64,000 nt of DNA, taken from the NCBI GenBank assembly GCA_020161855.1, contig JAIUNJ010000005.1, forward strand, positions 62,001 to 126,000, read 5' to 3'. The stretch comes from Pseudomonadota bacterium. Lineage in GTDB: Bacteria > Pseudomonadota > Alphaproteobacteria > Rhizobiales > Aestuariivirgaceae. The position numbers and the translations under genes are program-made. Of this stretch, positions 44,626-52,936 are shown in pieces. Under the pieces are notes generated by a model. It was not told the DNA's origin and ran no database searches. It saw only the letters and a list, made by a program, of their open reading frames with translations. Numbering within the stretch: the stretch's first letter is position 1; every line of letters starts with the position of its first letter.

Positions 44626-44693
44626 CCAAAACTAAACCATCAGCAATGCCCACGTACATCCGGCGGGCGCAGCCTTTATTGGCTTAGCGTGCT

Positions 44694-44906
44694 TTACTTC
44701 AGCGCCTTGAGCTGGTCGGCTGAAGACTTGCCCGAGCGGCGGTCAGCGACCACTTCGAAAGACACTTTCTGTCCTTCGTTGAGGCCGTTCATGCCAGCGC
44801 GTTCAACTGCGCTGATGTGGACGAAAACGTCCGGGCCGCCTGCGTCTGGCTGAATGAATCCAAAACCCTTCTGGGAGTTGAACCACTTCACGGTACCTGT
44901 TGGCAT
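44694..44906 (-). CDS. cspA: cold shock protein, CspA family
   Basis: This 70-residue single cold-shock domain protein binds single-stranded RNA and DNA as a chaperone. RNP1 is KGFGFIQ and RNP2 is VFVHISA; the N-terminus is [12 protein letters not shown]. The site GAAAGGATAAACT precedes ATG 44906. A 216-base region upstream may provide the long leader common to cold-shock genes. Confidence 0.96.
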   Translation of the reverse strand: MPTGTVKWFNSQKGFGFIQPDAGGPDVFVHISAVERAGMNGLNEGQKVSFEVVADRRSGKSSADQLKALK

Positions 44907-45122
44907 AGTTTATCCTTTCAAATTGCAATGCCTGAATTCATGCGTTGCGGACTTGCGACACAAGAAATCACTTATCGATGTTCTGGAGAATTGAGATAAG
45001 GCTTAGACATCTGCAGTCTGAAATGCGCAGCCGAGCCTAATCGGCCGAAAACACGATGGGCATCAGATAATGGATTTTGCGAAGAATTACAAGAGGCCAT
45101 TTTTTAGGCCCTGCCGATCCGG
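44907..45122 (-). promoter_or_regulatory. upstream region and probable long leader of cspA
   Basis: These 216 bases carry no gene. The region is AT-richer than its surroundings. Cold-shock genes usually have a structured leader of over 100 bases; I see no clear promoter boxes or conserved cold-shock element, so this is a proposal. Confidence 0.4.
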
Positions 45123-46748
45123 CTAGACCGGGCCGGCCAATTCGCCACGGACAGCCTTGTCGATCAACCCCCGGGTGTTGGCAATACCGTAAAGTGCCAC
45201 GAAAGAGCCGAAACGAGGGCCTCGTTCCTCGCCCAGCAGCACCTGATAGAGCATATTGAACCAGGTCTGCGCGACGCCCAGCGAGCCATCCTTCTGCGTC
45301 ACCGTATATGGATCACGGCGGCCCACGTCATAGACCTTGAGCTGGATGGCCTCAGGTGTTGAACCTTCCGGCAGCTCGCCGAGGGCAGCTGCCAGATCGC
45401 GCAAGGCCACTGCCTCGTCTGTGGTGGGCAGGCGGTATTTCTTGCCCGGCTTCACGAAGTCCTGGAAGTAGCGGATGGCAAAGCCCACCAGCGCATCGAG
45501 GCGGGGATGGCTCTCCGGGGTGAGGTCGGGCATGTAGCGGCGCAGGAAGGCCCACATCACGGCTTTGTCTTCTGTGTTCGCGACCGTGGCGAGATTGAGC
45601 AGAAGTGCAAAAGTCACATTGCCTGATTCAGGGGCCGGCGGATGGCCGCCGTGAATATGCCAGACCGGATTCATCAACCGGTCCTTCAACTCGAACTGCT
45701 TCGGATAGGCCCCGAGGAACTGGCTGTACTCATCGACGTTGCGCGGAATGACATCGAAGTAGAGCTTCTTCGCCTCGCGCGGCTTGCTGTACATGAACAG
45801 CGCCAGCGAGTTGGTGTCGGCATAGGTCAGCCATTCATCGATGGTCAGGCCGTTGCCCTTGGACTTCGAGATCTTCTGGCCGTTCTCATCGAGGAACAGT
45901 TCGTAGACATAATGCTCGGGCGCGGGTGCTCCGAGAATCTCGCAGATGCGATCATAGATCGGCGCGTTGGTCTGGTGATCCTTGCCGAACATCTCGAAAT
46001 CAACGCCGAGTGCCGCCCAGCGCATGCCGAAATCCGGCTTCCACTGTAGCTTGGTGCGGCCACCGCGCACGTCGAGTGTGATGTCCGTGCCGTCCTCATC
46101 GGCGAAAGTGATCGTGCCCTGCTTCGGGTTGACGGCCTTCATCGGCACGTAGAGGACCCGGCCGGAGGTGGGCGAAATGGGCAGGAAGGGAGAGTATGTA
46201 GCCTGGCGCTCCTCGCCGAGCGTCGGCAGCATCACCGCCATGATGTCATCGTATTTTTCCAGCGCCCGGATCAGCACGTCATCGAACCTGCCTGCGGCAT
46301 AGTAGTCTGTCGCGCTGGCGAACTCGTAGTCGAAGTTGAAGGTGTCGAGGAAGCGCCTCAGCATCGCGTTGTTGTGATGGCCGAAGCTCTCGTATCCACC
46401 GCCGAAGGGATTTGGCACGCGGGTGAGCGGCATCTGCAGATAAGGTTCGAGGAACTTGCGATCCGGCACATTCTCCGGAATCTTGCGCATGCCGTCCATG
46501 TCGTCGGAGAAACAGAGAAGCCGGGTCGGCAGGTCGCTCATCAGTGCGAAGGCACGGCGCACCATGGTGGTGCGGGCCACTTCGCCGAAGGTGCCGATGT
46601 GCGGCAACCCGGACGGGCCATAGCCGGTCTCGAACAACACCTGCTTCTGCCCCGTCCGTTTGACACGCGCCAGGAGCTTCCGGGCCTCTTCAAAGGGCCA
46701 GGCCTTGCTTTCCAGGGCAGCGGCGCGGAGGGCGGGATCAACGGGCAT
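45123..46748 (-). CDS. lysK: lysine--tRNA ligase, class I (archaeal type)
   Basis: The 541-residue synthetase charges tRNA-Lys. It is class I: HIGH motif HIGTFGE near residue 50, KMSKS variant KISKSKGNG near residue 293, and blocks such as [23 protein letters not shown]. Most bacteria use the unrelated class II LysS; class I occurs in archaea, alphaproteobacteria, spirochaetes and some others. The ATG at 46748 gives [19 protein letters not shown], the family N-terminus. It lies between cspA and a dienelactone hydrolase gene, all on the minus strand. Confidence 0.95.
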   Translation of the reverse strand: MPVDPALRAAALESKAWPFEEARKLLARVKRTGQKQVLFETGYGPSGLPHIGTFGEVARTTMVRRAFALMSDLPTRLLCFSDDMDGMRKIPENVPDRKFLEPYLQMPLTRVPNPFGGGYESFGHHNNAMLRRFLDTFNFDYEFASATDYYAAGRFDDVLIRALEKYDDIMAVMLPTLGEERQATYSPFLPISPTSGRVLYVPMKAVNPKQGTITFADEDGTDITLDVRGGRTKLQWKPDFGMRWAALGVDFEMFGKDHQTNAPIYDRICEILGAPAPEHYVYELFLDENGQKISKSKGNGLTIDEWLTYADTNSLALFMYSKPREAKKLYFDVIPRNVDEYSQFLGAYPKQFELKDRLMNPVWHIHGGHPPAPESGNVTFALLLNLATVANTEDKAVMWAFLRRYMPDLTPESHPRLDALVGFAIRYFQDFVKPGKKYRLPTTDEAVALRDLAAALGELPEGSTPEAIQLKVYDVGRRDPYTVTQKDGSLGVAQTWFNMLYQVLLGEERGPRFGSFVALYGIANTRGLIDKAVRGELAGPV

Positions 46749-46809
46749 TTCGGGACTTTCCGGTTCGAGGACGCGCCTCTTTACGGAGGGCCCGAAAGCC
46801 CGTCAATGA

Positions 46810-47664
46810 TCAGGCGCCAGCGTGCTGCCTGAGGAAGGCTACCGTCCGGCCCCAGGCCAGATCGGCGGCTTCCTTGTTGTAGCGCGCGCCGCCCGTGTCG
46901 TTGTTGAAGGCGTGGTTGACGCCTTCATAGAGATAGAGCTCGTAAGCCTTGCCATTGGCTTTCAGCGCCGCCTCAAACTCCGCGATGCCCGCGTTGATGC
47001 GCTCGTCCAGCCCTGCATAGTGCAGGAGCAGCGGTGCCTTGATGGCCGGCACGCCGTCGGCCGCAGGCTGGCGGCCATAGTAGGCAACACCGGCGGCGAG
47101 CTCAGGATCGGCCACGGCGAGATTGTTGACCGTGCCGCCACCCCAGCAGAAGCCGATGGCCCCCACCTTGCCCGTCGATTTCTCATGCTGCGCAAGATCG
47201 AGCCGCACGGCCTTCGCCGTCTGCAGGATGTCTTCCGGCTTCAGCGTGCCGATCATCTCGCGGGCCTTGTCGGCATCCTCCGGCGTTCCGCCGAAAGGCG
47301 ACAGGAAATCGACGCCAAAGGCCAGAAAGCCTTCCAGCCCGATGCGGCGGGTTACATCCTTGATATGCGGGTTGAGGCCGCGGTTCTCATGGATCACCAT
47401 CACCGCTGGCAATTTGCCGGTGGCCGCAGCCGGATAGGCCAGATGACCCCTGATGCCGGAAGCAAGGGTGACATCGGAGGCAACCAGCCGGGCATCATCC
47501 GCCGCAATGGTTTCGGCGTGGGCGTAGTTGTCTTCGAGAACCGGCAGGATCGCGCTTGCCGCAGCGGCCGATCCGGCCAGCAGTGTGAGCCTGTCGAGAA
47601 AATCGCGGCGCGACATGCCGCCATGGGTGAAGCGGTCGAACAGGTTGATGAACCTCTGGTCCAT
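46810..47664 (-). CDS. dienelactone hydrolase family protein, Tat-exported
   Basis: The 284-residue alpha/beta hydrolase keeps the dienelactone hydrolase catalytic set: Cys in GFCWGGGTVNN, Asp in AGLDERINAG and His in EGVNHAFNN, with HENRGLNPHIKDVTRR at the oxyanion region. A twin-arginine type start (MSRRDFLDRLTLLAGSAAAAS) suggests periplasmic export. The substrate is unknown. GGAGAAACTC precedes the ATG at 47664. It is divergent from the helicase gene. Confidence 0.9.
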   Translation of the reverse strand: MDQRFINLFDRFTHGGMSRRDFLDRLTLLAGSAAAASAILPVLEDNYAHAETIAADDARLVASDVTLASGIRGHLAYPAAATGKLPAVMVIHENRGLNPHIKDVTRRIGLEGFLAFGVDFLSPFGGTPEDADKAREMIGTLKPEDILQTAKAVRLDLAQHEKSTGKVGAIGFCWGGGTVNNLAVADPELAAGVAYYGRQPAADGVPAIKAPLLLHYAGLDERINAGIAEFEAALKANGKAYELYLYEGVNHAFNNDTGGARYNKEAADLAWGRTVAFLRQHAGA

Positions 47665-47726
47665 GAGTTTCTCCTCCGTTGAGCCCGCAATTCCTTTCTA
47701 GCGGAGATTCCGGCAAAGGGATGGCC

Positions 47727-50507
47727 ATGGATTCGCATCTCCCGACCGCACTGCCCGCCGGATATGGCGCCATCCTTGCGGGCATCCCGCGGGATCCGGC
47801 GGGAGCCCTGGCAGACCTTGCGGCCCAGCCGCATCTGACCTGCCATTCGGGCTTCCTGATCGAGCGGCTCGCCTTCGCGGCGGGTGCCAGGCGCAGCGAT
47901 GTGCGGGCGGCCTATGAACAGAAGCATTTCGACATTGCAGAACTCTTTGCCTTCACCTGCCCGGCGCAGATGGCGGTGCCGACGCCGCATGGGCTGGCGC
48001 GCGTACTTTCCCTGCCGCGCGAGGCCAGTCTTCACGACATCGCGGGAGAACTGCTGCGCCGCTTGAGCGATCCGCGTTATCCGCTGCTGCGCGAGACCGC
48101 CGAGAACGCCACCTTCCTTGCCCGCGCCAACTGGCCCTGGGCCAAGCCCGTGATGCAGGCGCTGCTCAAGGCCAACCCGCGCCTCGATGTCGGCACCTTC
48201 GCGACCGGTCTCAACGTCTGGGACCGGCTCGAGGAGTGGGAGGACGATGGCCCGCGACCGCCGGGCAAGCAGGAACAAGTGTCGCCCGATGAATTGCTGG
48301 CGGTGCTTCGCGATGCCCTCGGCACCGAGTCGGAGGCGCGGCCGCAACAGCGCGCCTATGCCGAGATGGCGGCGCATGCCTTTGCACCACGCGAGTCGCC
48401 AGCCTTCAACAACATCCTTCTGGCAGAAGCCGGTACGGGCCTTGGCAAGACGCTTGGCTATCTGGCGCCGGCCTGGGCCTGGGCGCGCAAGAACAGCAAT
48501 CCGGTCTGGCTCTCGACCTACACCAAGAACCTGCAGCGGCAACTCGACCAGGAGACCGCCCGGCTCATTCCCGATCCGGCTGAGCGGCGCGAGAAGATCG
48601 TCATCCGCAAGGGGCGTGAAAACTATCTCTGCCTGCTCAACATGCAGGAAAGCTTTGGCCGCCTGCAGGCAGGAGGCACCAAGGGCGCATTGCTGGCAGC
48701 GCTCATCGCCCGCTGGGCCCGGCACAGCCGCGACGGCGACCTGATCGGCGGCGACTTCCCCTCGTGGATTCTGTCGCTCTTTCCTGACGTCTCGCTTGAT
48801 GGCGAGACGCGGCATCCTTCACCGCAGTCTCTCGGCCTCACCGACCGGCGCGGCGAGTGCATCTATGTGGCCTGCCAGCACTACAAGCGCTGCTTCATCG
48901 AGAAGAACCTGCGGGCGGCGCGCAAGGCAACGCTGGTCATCGCCAATCATGCGCTGGTCCTGCACAGTGCCGCCGTCGACTATGCCCTCGGTGCCGCAAC
49001 CACGACCGAGGAGGAAACGACACCGGGCGGCCTCAAGCGCATTGTCTTCGACGAGGGCCACCATCTCTTCGATGCCGCCGACAGCGCTTTCTCCTCGCAT
49101 CTCACCGCCCTCGAAACGGCAGAGCTGCGCCGCTGGCTGCGCGGACCGGAAAGCGACCGCCGCCGTGGACGCGGCTTGCGCGACCGCGTCGGCGATCTTG
49201 TTTCCAGTGAGGATGGCGGCGAGGCGCTGGTGGACGAGGTGTTGCGCGCGGCACTGACCCTGCCCGCTGCCGGTTTCATGCGCCGCATCCAGGAGGGCCG
49301 CACGGAGGGGCCGGCCGAGAGTTTCTTCACGCTGGTGCGGCAACAGGTTCTTGCGCGCGACGCTGCGGAGACCGGTTTCACGCTCGAGGCCGATTGCCTG
49401 CCGATGATCGACGGGCTTGCCACAGCCGCGGGCGAATTCGCCGCCAGCCTGATCAACCTGAGGCGGCCGATGGAGCGGCTCGCCAAGCTTCTGGCGTCGA
49501 AGCTCGATGACGAAGCGGCGGAGCTGACCAGCCCCGAGCGTGGGCGGCTCGAGGCACTGTCACGCTCGCTGCGGCGGCGTGGCGAACTCATGGTGGGGGG
49601 CTGGCTTGCCATGCTCAACCGCCTGCTGGGCGAGCGCGACTCGCTCTTTGTCGAATGGTTCGATGTCGAGCAATCAGGCAACCGCGAAATGGACGTGGGC
49701 TTCCATTCGCACTGGATCGATCCGACGGAACCACTCGCCCTCTCGGTGCTGCGGCCATCGGATGGCGTGGTCATCACCTCGGCCACCCTGAAAGACCGCC
49801 CGCCAGAACTGCCCGACGACTGGCAGAATGCCGAGACGCGGACGGGCGCCATCCACCTGCCCTACCCGGTGCGGCGTGAAAGCTTCGCCTCGCCGTTCGA
49901 TTATCCGAAGATGGCGCGGCTCATCGTCGTCAATGACGTGAACCGTGAAAACATGGAGCAGCTCGGCGCGGCCTATCGCGAATTGTTCCTGGCCGCGAAG
50001 GGCGGCGCACTTGGCCTGTTCACGGCGATCTCGCGGCTGCGCGCCGTGCAGCGCCGCATCGCCAAGCCACTGGCGGAAGCGGGCCTGCCGCTCTTCGCCC
50101 AGCATGTCGACCCGATGGATACGGGGACACTCGTCGATCTCTTCCGGGCCGAGCGTGATGCCTGCCTGCTCGGCACCGACGCGGTGCGCGACGGCGTCGA
50201 CGTGCCCGGGGATTCGCTCCGCCTCATCGTCATGGACCGGGTGCCATGGCCGACGCCGACGATCCTCGAACGGGCCCGCAAGGAGGCCTTCGGCGGGCAG
50301 GGCTACATGGACATGACGGTGCGGCTGCGGCTGCGCCAGGCCTTCGGCCGCCTGATCCGCTCCAACAGGGACCGGGGCTGCTTCGTCATCCTCGATGCCA
50401 GGCTCGCCTCGCGCTTCGCCACCGCCTTCCCCGAAGGCGTTGCCATCGAGCGCATGGGACTCGTTGACGCGATTGATGCGGTGGCGGGATTCTGTAAAAC
50501 GCCCTGA
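47727..50507 (+). CDS. DinG/Rad3-type ATP-dependent DNA helicase
   Basis: This 926-residue superfamily 2 helicase has Walker A EAGTGLGKTLGY near residue 235, a DEAH-type box DEGHH and a C-terminal QAFGRLIRSNRDRG motif VI. Four cysteines between the ATP site and the DEGHH box (YLCLLN, GECIY, ACQHYKRC) fit the iron-sulfur domain of XPD/DinG enzymes, which unwind 5'-3' DNA in repair. The first 220 residues are an N-terminal extension I do not recognise. ATG 47727 has AAAGGG six bases upstream; ATG 47721 is possible. Confidence 0.9.
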   Translation: MDSHLPTALPAGYGAILAGIPRDPAGALADLAAQPHLTCHSGFLIERLAFAAGARRSDVRAAYEQKHFDIAELFAFTCPAQMAVPTPHGLARVLSLPREASLHDIAGELLRRLSDPRYPLLRETAENATFLARANWPWAKPVMQALLKANPRLDVGTFATGLNVWDRLEEWEDDGPRPPGKQEQVSPDELLAVLRDALGTESEARPQQRAYAEMAAHAFAPRESPAFNNILLAEAGTGLGKTLGYLAPAWAWARKNSNPVWLSTYTKNLQRQLDQETARLIPDPAERREKIVIRKGRENYLCLLNMQESFGRLQAGGTKGALLAALIARWARHSRDGDLIGGDFPSWILSLFPDVSLDGETRHPSPQSLGLTDRRGECIYVACQHYKRCFIEKNLRAARKATLVIANHALVLHSAAVDYALGAATTTEEETTPGGLKRIVFDEGHHLFDAADSAFSSHLTALETAELRRWLRGPESDRRRGRGLRDRVGDLVSSEDGGEALVDEVLRAALTLPAAGFMRRIQEGRTEGPAESFFTLVRQQVLARDAAETGFTLEADCLPMIDGLATAAGEFAASLINLRRPMERLAKLLASKLDDEAAELTSPERGRLEALSRSLRRRGELMVGGWLAMLNRLLGERDSLFVEWFDVEQSGNREMDVGFHSHWIDPTEPLALSVLRPSDGVVITSATLKDRPPELPDDWQNAETRTGAIHLPYPVRRESFASPFDYPKMARLIVVNDVNRENMEQLGAAYRELFLAAKGGALGLFTAISRLRAVQRRIAKPLAEAGLPLFAQHVDPMDTGTLVDLFRAERDACLLGTDAVRDGVDVPGDSLRLIVMDRVPWPTPTILERARKEAFGGQGYMDMTVRLRLRQAFGRLIRSNRDRGCFVILDARLASRFATAFPEGVAIERMGLVDAIDAVAGFCKTP

Positions 50508-50524
50508 ACAACGAAAGGTTCGAC

Positions 50525-50938
50525 ATGTCCGGCACGATCAGCACAGAACAGGCCCTCATCTACGTCATGGTGATGATGTCAGGCGTCGAGGGGCGGATAA
50601 AGCCGGAGGAACTCGCGGAGATTGACCTGCTGGTGCGCAGCCTCCCGGCCTTCAAGGATTTCGACCGGGCGCGGCTGGCCACGGTGGCGCAGGAATGCGG
50701 AGACATGCTGCAGGTGAAGGACGGCATGCAGACGGTGATCGCGCTGGTGCGCGAGCAGTTGCCGTCGCGCCTGCGTGAAACGGCCTATGCGCTGGCCGTG
50801 GAAGTGGCTGCCTCCGACCTTGCCGTCGGCAAGGAGGAACTGCGCTTCCTCGCCATCCTGCGCGACGGCCTCAGCCTCGACAAGCTGACAACGGCGGCGA
50901 TCGAGAAATCGGCGATCGCCCGCTACCAGACGATCTGA
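50525..50938 (+). CDS. TerB-like protein
   Basis: This 137-residue all-helical cytoplasmic protein has the TerB pattern: an early acidic EF-like turn (SGVEGRIKPEELAEID), then ETAYALAVEVAASDLAVGKEELRFL with conserved D and E residues, as in TerB/DUF533 metal-associated helical proteins. It is 17 bases after the helicase gene, with site AACGAAAGG, and is probably its operon partner. The role is unknown; no other ter genes are present. Confidence 0.82.
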   Translation: MSGTISTEQALIYVMVMMSGVEGRIKPEELAEIDLLVRSLPAFKDFDRARLATVAQECGDMLQVKDGMQTVIALVREQLPSRLRETAYALAVEVAASDLAVGKEELRFLAILRDGLSLDKLTTAAIEKSAIARYQTI

Positions 50939-50939
50939 A

Positions 50940-50956
50940 TTTCCTTTTTCAGGAAA
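50940..50956 (+). terminator. weak hairpin after the TerB-like gene
   Basis: TTTCCT (50940-50945) and AGGAAA (50951-50956) can pair around TTTTC. The stem is short and AT-rich and has no following T run, so it is a poor terminator. Confidence 0.3.
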
Positions 50957-50963
50957 ATAATTC

Positions 50964-50992
50964 TTGACATCGTCCTATTGGAGGACTATAAG
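50964..50992 (+). promoter_or_regulatory. consensus sigma-70 promoter with palindromic spacer, no clear gene
   Basis: TTGACA (50964-50969), a 17-base spacer and TATAAG (50987-50992) are near consensus. The spacer contains the inverted repeat GTCCT..AGGAC (50972-50976, 50982-50986), a suitable repressor site. The promoter points into the 3' end of the ketoacyl synthase gene on the opposite strand; no credible gene follows. Confidence 0.7.
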
Positions 50993-51081
50993 CAGCATGT
51001 TCATCGCGAGATGGACCTGCTGATTGACATCGTGAAGTGGTCGTGGACACGACTTGAAACAGTCCAGAGCGAGGTAAAACC

Positions 51082-52344
51082 TCAGCTCCAGCGCTGGAAG
51101 ATGACGCTGGCGTTGACGCCGCCGAAACCAAAGCCGTTGGAGATGGCCGTCTCCATGGCCATGGGACGGGCCGAACCGCCGACGACATCGACCCCCTCTG
51201 CAGCAGCGTCCGGCTGCTGGAGATTGAGTGTTGCCGGAGCAGTCTGATCCCGCAGGGCAAGCACTGTGAAGATCGCTTCGATACCGCCTGCCGCACCGAG
51301 GAGATGGCCGGTGGCGGATTTGGTGGCACTCACGGCAATGCGCCCGTCCTTGCCGAAGACTGACCTGATGGCGGCAAGTTCGCCCTGATCGCCAACCTGG
51401 GTCGAGGTGGAATGGGCATTGAGATGCTGGACCTGGTGCGGAGCAAGCCCGGCCTGGCGCAAGGCGATCATCATGGCTCGGGCTGCGCCTTCACCGTCTT
51501 CGGGGCCTGACGTGATGTGATAGGCATCCGCCGACGTGCCGTAGCCAAGGAGTTCGGCAATTGGCTTCGCGCCACGGGCAAGCGCGTGGCCAAGCTCTTC
51601 AATCACGAGGATCCCGGCACCCTCTCCCATCACGAAGCCATCGCGGCCCACATCGAAGGGACGGGATGCCTGCTCCGGACTGTCATTGTAGCCGGTCGAA
51701 AGCGCCCGCGCCGCGGCAAAGGAGCCAAGGCTGACAAGATCAACGCAGGCTTCAGCGCCGCCACAGAGCGCAATATCGGCCTCACCGGACCTGATGAGGC
51801 GGGCGGCATCGCCAATCGCCTGCACGCCGGCCGCACAGGCAGTGACCGGAGCACCAAGCGGGCCCTTGAAGCCATGCCTGATGCTGACCTGACCTGCGGC
51901 AAGGTTGGGGAGGAAGGAAGGCACGGTAAAGGGTGAGAGGCGCCGCACCCCGCGGGCATCGGTGGTTCGCACGGCTTCGGCGATGGCCGGAAAACCGCCA
52001 ATCCCCGTTGCAATGACAGTTGCTGTCCGTTCTGCGTCAGCGGCGTTGGCGGGAGACCATCCCGCTTGCGCGATGGCCTCGGCCGCCGCCACAAGAGCAA
52101 AGAGGATGAAGCGGTCCATCTTGCGTTGGTCTTTCGCCGGCACATAATGATCTGGATCGAATCCCGCCTCCACATCCTCCGCGCGGGACGGGACAAGACC
52201 GGCGATGCGCGCCGGAAGGGTTTCCGCCCAATCCGGCAAGCGCCTGATTCCTGAACGCCCCGCCAGCAGGCGCTGCCAGACTTTCTCCACCCCGGTGCCC
52301 AGCGGCGTCACCGCGCCAAGACCTGTCACAACAATTCGCCGCAT
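51082..52344 (-). CDS. beta-ketoacyl-ACP synthase II family protein (FabF-like)
   Basis: The 420-residue thiolase-fold condensing enzyme extends acyl-ACP with malonyl-ACP. The Cys-His-His triad is visible: TACAAGVQA, LNAHSTST and KSATGHLLGAAG; the glycine-rich GFGFGGVNA closes the chain. ATG 52344 gives MRRIVVTGLGAVTPLG, with GGGAGAG upstream. No acyl carrier protein gene is adjacent, so it is not the housekeeping fab cluster; it may be an accessory or secondary FabF. It lies 32 bases after the HxlR gene on the same strand. Confidence 0.92.
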   Translation of the reverse strand: MRRIVVTGLGAVTPLGTGVEKVWQRLLAGRSGIRRLPDWAETLPARIAGLVPSRAEDVEAGFDPDHYVPAKDQRKMDRFILFALVAAAEAIAQAGWSPANAADAERTATVIATGIGGFPAIAEAVRTTDARGVRRLSPFTVPSFLPNLAAGQVSIRHGFKGPLGAPVTACAAGVQAIGDAARLIRSGEADIALCGGAEACVDLVSLGSFAAARALSTGYNDSPEQASRPFDVGRDGFVMGEGAGILVIEELGHALARGAKPIAELLGYGTSADAYHITSGPEDGEGAARAMMIALRQAGLAPHQVQHLNAHSTSTQVGDQGELAAIRSVFGKDGRIAVSATKSATGHLLGAAGGIEAIFTVLALRDQTAPATLNLQQPDAAAEGVDVVGGSARPMAMETAISNGFGFGGVNASVIFQRWS

Positions 52345-52376
52345 ATCAATCTCTCCCGCCGGCGCGATGCCGCACG

Positions 52377-52880
52377 TCAATGTTTCTGTGCTGCATTCGC
52401 CTGCAACTGCGCCAGACGTCTCTGCATGGCAGGGCTCGCCGCCGGTCCAGCCACGACCCCGGTGGTCTCGAGAAGGATGGGCTCAAGGCTGCGGGCATCG
52501 ACCACGACGGGATGGAGCTTCTTGCGTGTCTCGCGTTGAACAAGGAAGAGAGCTGCACCTTCTGGCGCGAGATGGCGGTTACCCCAGGCAAAGAGGCTGG
52601 CAATGACCGGAAAGAAATCACGCCCCTTGGCAGTCAGTACATATTCGTCGCGTGGCGGCTTCTTGCTGTAGGACCTGCGATCGAACATGCCACATGCGGT
52701 CAGATGAGCGAGGCGGCGCGTGAGGATGCTGGGGGCAATGCCCAGGCTTTGCCGGAATTCGTCAAAGCGGGTCATGCCCTGGAAGGCATCGCGCAGGATG
52801 AGAATGCTCCACCACTCCCCGACATTTTCGTGGGCGCGCCCGATGGGGCATTCGGGATTTGGCGTCTTTGTAACTTTCAT
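52377..52880 (-). CDS. HxlR-family transcriptional regulator
   Basis: This 167-residue winged-helix regulator shows the HxlR pattern: CPIGRAHENVGEWWSILILRD at the N-terminus (with Cys early in the chain), then FRQSLGIAPSILTRRLAHLTACGMF and EYVLTAKGRDFFPVI. The start is uncertain: ATG 52880 sits beside a perfect 13-bp inverted repeat; ATG 52898 lies in its loop; neither has a ribosome site, so the message may be leaderless. It sits between the MATE exporter gene and the ketoacyl synthase gene, all on the minus strand. Confidence 0.87.
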   Translation of the reverse strand: MKVTKTPNPECPIGRAHENVGEWWSILILRDAFQGMTRFDEFRQSLGIAPSILTRRLAHLTACGMFDRRSYSKKPPRDEYVLTAKGRDFFPVIASLFAWGNRHLAPEGAALFLVQRETRKKLHPVVVDARSLEPILLETTGVVAGPAASPAMQRRLAQLQANAAQKH

Positions 52881-52912
52881 TTCGATAGTGACTAACATGG
52901 TCACTATCGAAA
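52880..52912. promoter_or_regulatory. 13-bp perfect inverted repeat, probable HxlR operator
   Basis: TTTCGATAGTGAC (52880-52892) and GTCACTATCGAAA (52900-52912) are perfect inverted arms around TAACATG. They sit directly at the start of the HxlR gene, fitting autoregulation. Confidence 0.8.
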
Positions 52913-52936
52913 TGCAACTGACTATGAAGCCGCCGG

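Noticed and set aside
50978..51247. 89-codon plus-strand frame starting with TTG at 50978
   Set aside because: Its start overlaps the -10 region of the predicted promoter, and most of it is antisense to the ketoacyl synthase gene.
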